36,923 nt of DNA from Clostridiales bacterium UBA5446 (lineage in GTDB: Bacteria; Bacillota; Clostridia; Oscillospirales; Oscillospiraceae). The translations under genes were made by a program, and so were the position numbers. This document shows, piece by piece, positions 33,455 to 36,923 of this stretch (positions within the stretch are counted from its first letter, which is position 1; every line of letters starts with the position of its first letter). The notes under the pieces are model-generated. The model did not search any database. It had not been told where the DNA came from and saw nothing but the letters and a program-made list of their open reading frames with translations. The stretch covers positions 18,160-55,082 of the forward strand of contig DIRC01000004.1 of the NCBI GenBank assembly GCA_002427465.1. The letters are read 5' to 3'.

Positions 33455-34252
33455 CTATTCCTCAATGGCTTCTATGATTTCGTCTGCGTCCGTGTCTTCG
33501 CCGGTGAAGGCCACGTCGATTTCGCCGTCTTTTTCGCCGAGCAGCAGGGTGCCCGCCGCACACAGCTCCAGGACGGAAATGAATGTTGCCACAACCTCAG
33601 ACCGGCTTTTCGCTGCCGCGAAAAGTGTCCTGAGTGGGATAACTCTCCCGTCCTTCAGTAAGCTGATGATTTCACGGCATTTTTCCCGGATGCCGTAGAT
33701 GATGCGCTGTGGCGCAATCCTGCGCATCTCCCGGGGAGCCGGCGCTCTGGCCCCGGCTCGCGAAAAAACGGCAAAAAGTGATTTAAAAAGATCGGCGGGA
33801 TCATGATGATATTCATATTCCTCCGCCCGCCTAGGTATCTGCTCCTGTGGCCGGGTATATGTCTGCATCCCCGCTTCGCAGGCGGCAGCAAACTCCGGGA
33901 CGACAGACTTCACCGCCTCGCGCAGATCCCGGCATCTGAGCTGCTCCAGGGAAGTCATAAGCTGCTGAAGCTCCGTAACCTCCTCCTCCTCCCCGGCGAG
34001 GATGGTTTTGGTTTTAATATAAAGCAGGTGCGAGGCCATTTGGACAAACTCGCTGGCTACCTCCAAATCCAACTCCTGCATCCGCTCGATATACGCCAGG
34101 TACTGATCCAGGATCTCGGATATCCTGATATCCCTGATCTCGATTTTATTCTTTGAAAGGAGCATCAGAATCAGGCTGAGAGGCCCCTCAAAATCCGTCA
34201 TTTCATTGTGGTTTTTAACGACGCCCTCAAGAAAAAATGTTGGGTTCTGCAT
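33455..34252 (-). CDS. scpA: Segregation and condensation protein A
   Basis: This 265-residue kleisin bridges SMC heads in bacterial condensin. The family pattern FEGPLSLILMLLSKNKIEIRDI begins near residue 22, followed by the ASEFVQMASHLLYIKTK helix and an acidic linker. It lies 6 nt before scpB and 12 nt after the M50 protease gene. Confidence 0.95.
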   Translation of the reverse strand: MQNPTFFLEGVVKNHNEMTDFEGPLSLILMLLSKNKIEIRDIRISEILDQYLAYIERMQELDLEVASEFVQMASHLLYIKTKTILAGEEEEVTELQQLMTSLEQLRCRDLREAVKSVVPEFAAACEAGMQTYTRPQEQIPRRAEEYEYHHDPADLFKSLFAVFSRAGARAPAPREMRRIAPQRIIYGIREKCREIISLLKDGRVIPLRTLFAAAKSRSEVVATFISVLELCAAGTLLLGEKDGEIDVAFTGEDTDADEIIEAIEE

Positions 34253-34264
34253 TCATGCAACCGC

Positions 34265-34960
34265 CTACCGAGCAAATCTGCTCACGAGATCAAAGCCCCA
34301 CAGGGCCACATAAAACAGCTTGTCAAACACATAGGACGCCGCATTCCCCAGCGGATTGATGTCAAGATTGTTCATAAGGAAAAGCAGCGCCACCAGAAAC
34401 AGCATCCCATAACGCTCATATCGCATAAGCTTCCAATACGCCGGGTCCGGAAGAAGGGCGTAAAGCACCTTGCTTCCATCCAGCGGCGGGATTGGAATAA
34501 GATTAAAAATCGCCAAAGCGATACTGAGGTACGCCGTGATTAACAGCATACGCGCAATATAATCGCCTACACCGCCGAGCCCGCTCAGTGGGATAGCCAA
34601 AAGTCCGTAAAGAAAAAGCACCGCGACGCCGATCAGCAGATTAGCGACGGGCCCCGCCAAGGCGGTAATCGCCATGCCTTTCTTGGGATTGCTGAATTTT
34701 CGCATATCCACCGGCACGGGCTTTGCCCAGCCGAATTTAAACACCACCATCATCAGCAGCCCCATGGCGTCGATATGCTTCAGGGGATTCAGGGTCATGC
34801 GTCCCGCCAGCTTTGCGGTGTTGTCGCCAAGCTTATATGCTACAAACCCGTGGGCCAGCTCGTGCAGGGTAATGCACACCAGCGCCGGGATAATCGACAG
34901 TAAAATATCGGTCAATACAGACCAGTCCAGTCCTCTCCAGATTGCGCTAAAAGTGCCGAT
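34265..34960 (-). CDS. Site-2 protease family (M50) membrane metalloprotease, probable ATC start
   Basis: This about 231-residue intramembrane protease has the zinc motif HELAHG in its first membrane helix, the motif DG in IPIPPLDGSK near the C-terminal side, and four to five membrane segments. The frame is open to a GTG at 35053 overlapping the engB stop, but that GTG has no Shine-Dalgarno. Instead a sigma-A promoter (34983-35011) and a perfect GGAGGT (34967-34972) stand 6 nt before an ATC codon at 34960, which gives an N-terminus of family length. A TTG at 34915 is another option. Substrate is unknown. Confidence 0.88.
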   Translation of the reverse strand: MGTFSAIWRGLDWSVLTDILLSIIPALVCITLHELAHGFVAYKLGDNTAKLAGRMTLNPLKHIDAMGLLMMVVFKFGWAKPVPVDMRKFSNPKKGMAITALAGPVANLLIGVAVLFLYGLLAIPLSGLGGVGDYIARMLLITAYLSIALAIFNLIPIPPLDGSKVLYALLPDPAYWKLMRYERYGMLFLVALLFLMNNLDINPLGNAASYVFDKLFYVALWGFDLVSRFAR

Positions 34961-34982
34961 ACGCCCACCTCCAATTGTGAGG

Positions 34983-35011
34983 ATTATACCAATAACAGGA
35001 TAAAAAAACAA
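34983..35011 (-). promoter_or_regulatory. Sigma-A-type promoter of the M50-scpAB operon
   Basis: TTGTTT (35006-35011), 17-nt spacer and a perfect TATAAT (34983-34988) lie between the engB stop and the GGAGGT site of the M50 gene. Because it falls inside the longest possible M50 reading frame, it argues that the true start is downstream. Confidence 0.7.
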
Positions 35012-35049
35012 GAGCGGGACGCAATCATATCCGCTGCATCCCGCAATTA

Positions 35050-35640
35050 TCACAAAACTTTTACAATTTCACCCAACAAATTATCCCTTCCTACACCTTT
35101 TTCCGCGGAAAACAGGATATAGGGCGTTTCGTCCGGCATGGCAAGCGTTTCCCGTATCAGCGCAAGCTGGGATGACATCTCGCTTTTTTTCAGCTTGTCG
35201 CACTTGTTGGCTGCAACTGCCAGGCGGCAGCCGGCAGCCTTAAACCAGTCTGCCATCATCACATCGTCCGCCGTGGGCTTGTGCCGTGAATCCACGATCA
35301 TCACCCCCATGGCGATCTGCTCCGGATCGGCGAAAAAGGTCTCCATCAGCCGTCCCCATCGTTCCTTCTCGGATCTGGACACTGCGGCATAGCCGTATCC
35401 AGGAAGGTCGACAAAATACATCTTGTCGTCTATCCGGAAATAATTAATATGGATGGTCTTGCCCGGCCTATCCCCGACACGGGCAAAATTTTTGCGGTTA
35501 AGCAGGCGGTTGAGCACCGATGATTTGCCCACGTTGGATTTTCCGGAAAACACGACTCTGGGCAGGCCGTCCCGGATAAAATCTTTGGCCGTTGCCGCCG
35601 ATTTGATGAACTCGGCCCTATGGATATTCACTTCCGGCAT
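35050..35640 (-). CDS. engB: Ribosome biogenesis GTP-binding protein EngB/YsxC
   Basis: This about 196-residue GTPase aids 50S subunit assembly. G1 GKSNVGKSS (33-41), G3 DLPGYG and G4 NKCDK are present, and the protein has the usual length. The ATG at 35640 is chosen; a GTG two codons earlier (35646), overlapping the lon stop, is possible. The lon-engB order is common in Bacillota. Confidence 0.95.
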   Translation of the reverse strand: MPEVNIHRAEFIKSAATAKDFIRDGLPRVVFSGKSNVGKSSVLNRLLNRKNFARVGDRPGKTIHINYFRIDDKMYFVDLPGYGYAAVSRSEKERWGRLMETFFADPEQIAMGVMIVDSRHKPTADDVMMADWFKAAGCRLAVAANKCDKLKKSEMSSQLALIRETLAMPDETPYILFSAEKGVGRDNLLGEIVKVL

Positions 35641-35642
35641 GA

Positions 35643-36923
35643 TCACTGCCCAATTCTGACGCCCTTTTCCCTTCCACCGGAAGGGATCAGCGTCTTTTCC
35701 GCAGTCTGAGCCTGATGGGGTTCAATCACTATCCGCCGATTCAGGGCAACATCCAAAATCGCGTCTACATGATCTGCCGTGATAAATTTAAGGGCCTTTC
35801 TGACGCTTTGATCAATTTCTTCCAAATCCGGCTCATTTGCCGCCGGAATGACCACGGTGGAAATCCCTGCGCGTAAGGCGGCCATTGTTTTTTCCTTGAG
35901 CCCGCCTATGGGCAGTATGCGGCCGCGAAGGGTGATCTCCCCCGTCATGGCAAGGTCCCTTCTGACCGGGATGCCGGTAAGGGCAGAGACGACGCCAACG
36001 CATATCGTAATACCGGCCGACGGACCGTCCTTCGGCACGGCACCCTCCGGAAAATGGATATGAATATCCCGGTTTTTATTAAAATCGGGGTCTATTCCCA
36101 GCTTAACGGCGCGGCTGCGGATATAGGTGATGGCGGCCTTGGCCGACTCTTTCATCACGTCGCCCAGGTTTCCCGTCATGTCGATTCTTCCGCCGCCCTC
36201 AACTACATTGACTTCCACGTCCAGAACCTCGCCGCCTACCGCCGTCCAGGCCAGGCCGCGCACAAGGCCGATCTCGTCCCGCAGGTGCACGGGGTCGGGC
36301 TTATATTTGGGAACGCCCAGCAGAGGCTCCAAAGAGCCGGAACGGACGCTTAGGGTTTTAAACTCGCCGGCAGCCACGCCCGAGGCGCATTTCCGGCATA
36401 TGGCGGCAAGCTGCCGCTCAAGAATACGGACGCCGGATTCCCGGGTATAAAGGGAGATAACTTCCCTAATGGCGTCGTCGCTTATCTTCAGCATACTGCC
36501 ATTCAGGCCGTGTTTTTTTCTTTGCTTTGGCAGAATATGCCGCCTGGCGATCTGGAGCTTTTCTTCGTCCGTATAGCTGGTCAGCTCTATGATCTCCATC
36601 CGGTCCAGAAGCGGACGGGGAATCGACCCGGTTGTATTGGCCGTGGTGATGAAAAAAACATCCGAGAGGTCTATCGGAATTTCCAGAAAATTGTCCCGGA
36701 AATGATAGTTCTGCTCCCCGTCCAACGCTTCCAGAAGCGCCGCCGAGGGGTCCCCGCGATAATCCGCCCCCAGCTTGTCGATCTCGTCGAGCACCATTAG
36801 GGGGTTCATGCTCCCGGCCTGTATGATGCCGGAGGCGATGCGGCCGGGCATAGCGCCGATATAGGTTTTCCGGTGGCCCCGGATTTCCGCCTCGTCATGG
36901 ACGCCGCCGAGAGCCACCCGGCA
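35643..36923 (-). CDS. lon: ATP-dependent protease Lon, C-terminal part (5' end outside window)
   Basis: The visible 426 codons are the C-terminal half of Lon, which degrades misfolded and regulatory proteins. The frame runs off the right edge in the sequence CRVALGGVHDEAEIRGHR, just after Walker A. Walker B (MVLDEIDKLG), sensor residues, and the protease domain with catalytic Ser in PKDGPSAG and Lys in GGLKEK are intact. The end carries about 30 extra residues of charged tail. An internal GTG near the edge is not the start. Confidence 0.97.
   Translation of the reverse strand, partial: CRVALGGVHDEAEIRGHRKTYIGAMPGRIASGIIQAGSMNPLMVLDEIDKLGADYRGDPSAALLEALDGEQNYHFRDNFLEIPIDLSDVFFITTANTTGSIPRPLLDRMEIIELTSYTDEEKLQIARRHILPKQRKKHGLNGSMLKISDDAIREVISLYTRESGVRILERQLAAICRKCASGVAAGEFKTLSVRSGSLEPLLGVPKYKPDPVHLRDEIGLVRGLAWTAVGGEVLDVEVNVVEGGGRIDMTGNLGDVMKESAKAAITYIRSRAVKLGIDPDFNKNRDIHIHFPEGAVPKDGPSAGITICVGVVSALTGIPVRRDLAMTGEITLRGRILPIGGLKEKTMAALRAGISTVVIPAANEPDLEEIDQSVRKALKFITADHVDAILDVALNRRIVIEPHQAQTAEKTLIPSGGREKGVRIGQ

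Noticed and set aside
36900..36917. GTG near the right edge as start of lon
   Set aside because: It is an internal valine in the conserved CRVALGGVHDEAEIRGHR stretch; the true start is outside the window.

Overview
The window is a gene-dense chromosomal stretch from a spore-forming member of the Clostridia, most likely Oscillospirales or a close relative. This is inferred from gene content and order: a fused IspH-ribosomal protein S1, a RemA/Gmk/RpoZ/PriA/Def/Fmt/RsmB/RlmN/Stp/PrkC/RsgA block, ScpAB with YtfJ, a SipL-type spore coat protein, and a fairly G+C-rich sequence. The genus cannot be fixed from the sequence alone. Every protein gene lies on the minus strand; only the RNase P RNA at the left edge is on the plus strand. 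I see no prophage, insertion sequence, CRISPR array, tRNA or rRNA.

Layout from left to right (transcription of protein genes runs right to left). 1-418: 3' part of rnpB with a very enlarged P12 arm and its terminator. 439-3726: a four-gene OpuC-type compatible-solute ABC transporter with its own promoter. 4004-4735: yebC. 4859-6700: a spore-coat cluster made of a SipL-like SPOCS/LysM protein, a 24-codon gene that I identify as spoVM, and a 53-residue membrane protein. 6764-20759: a 15-gene tightly packed run starting with cdaA-cdaR and passing through rseC-like, yicC, remA, gmk, rpoZ, priA, def, fmt, rsmB, rlmN, stp and prkC to rsgA. 20877-24058: a cysteine-desulfurase-like enzyme with a DUF3343 carrier-like protein, then ispF, ispD and carD. 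24223-29737: ispH-rpsA, plsC, cmk, an HI0933-type flavoprotein and an RpiR-type regulator. 29863-36923: rluB, a D-Ala-D-Ala carboxypeptidase, ytfJ, DUF2953, scpB, scpA, an M50 membrane protease, engB and the 3' part of lon.

Functional themes are translation (formylation cycle, rRNA and ribosome maturation, S1), isoprenoid synthesis (IspD, IspF and IspH within 4 kb), envelope signalling (c-di-AMP synthase and PASTA kinase in one transcription unit, with a CBS-domain OpuCA that may read c-di-AMP), and sporulation (SpoVM, SipL, YtfJ, a penicillin-binding carboxypeptidase).

The most rewarding observations are the tiny spoVM gene next to sipL with a sigma-E-like promoter; an unnamed two-helix membrane protein beside it whose ribosome binding site is buried in a hairpin; the enlarged P12 of RNase P RNA; and an M50 protease whose promoter and Shine-Dalgarno sequence point to an ATC initiation codon. 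Function assignments rest on motif reading and gene order; no database search was possible.
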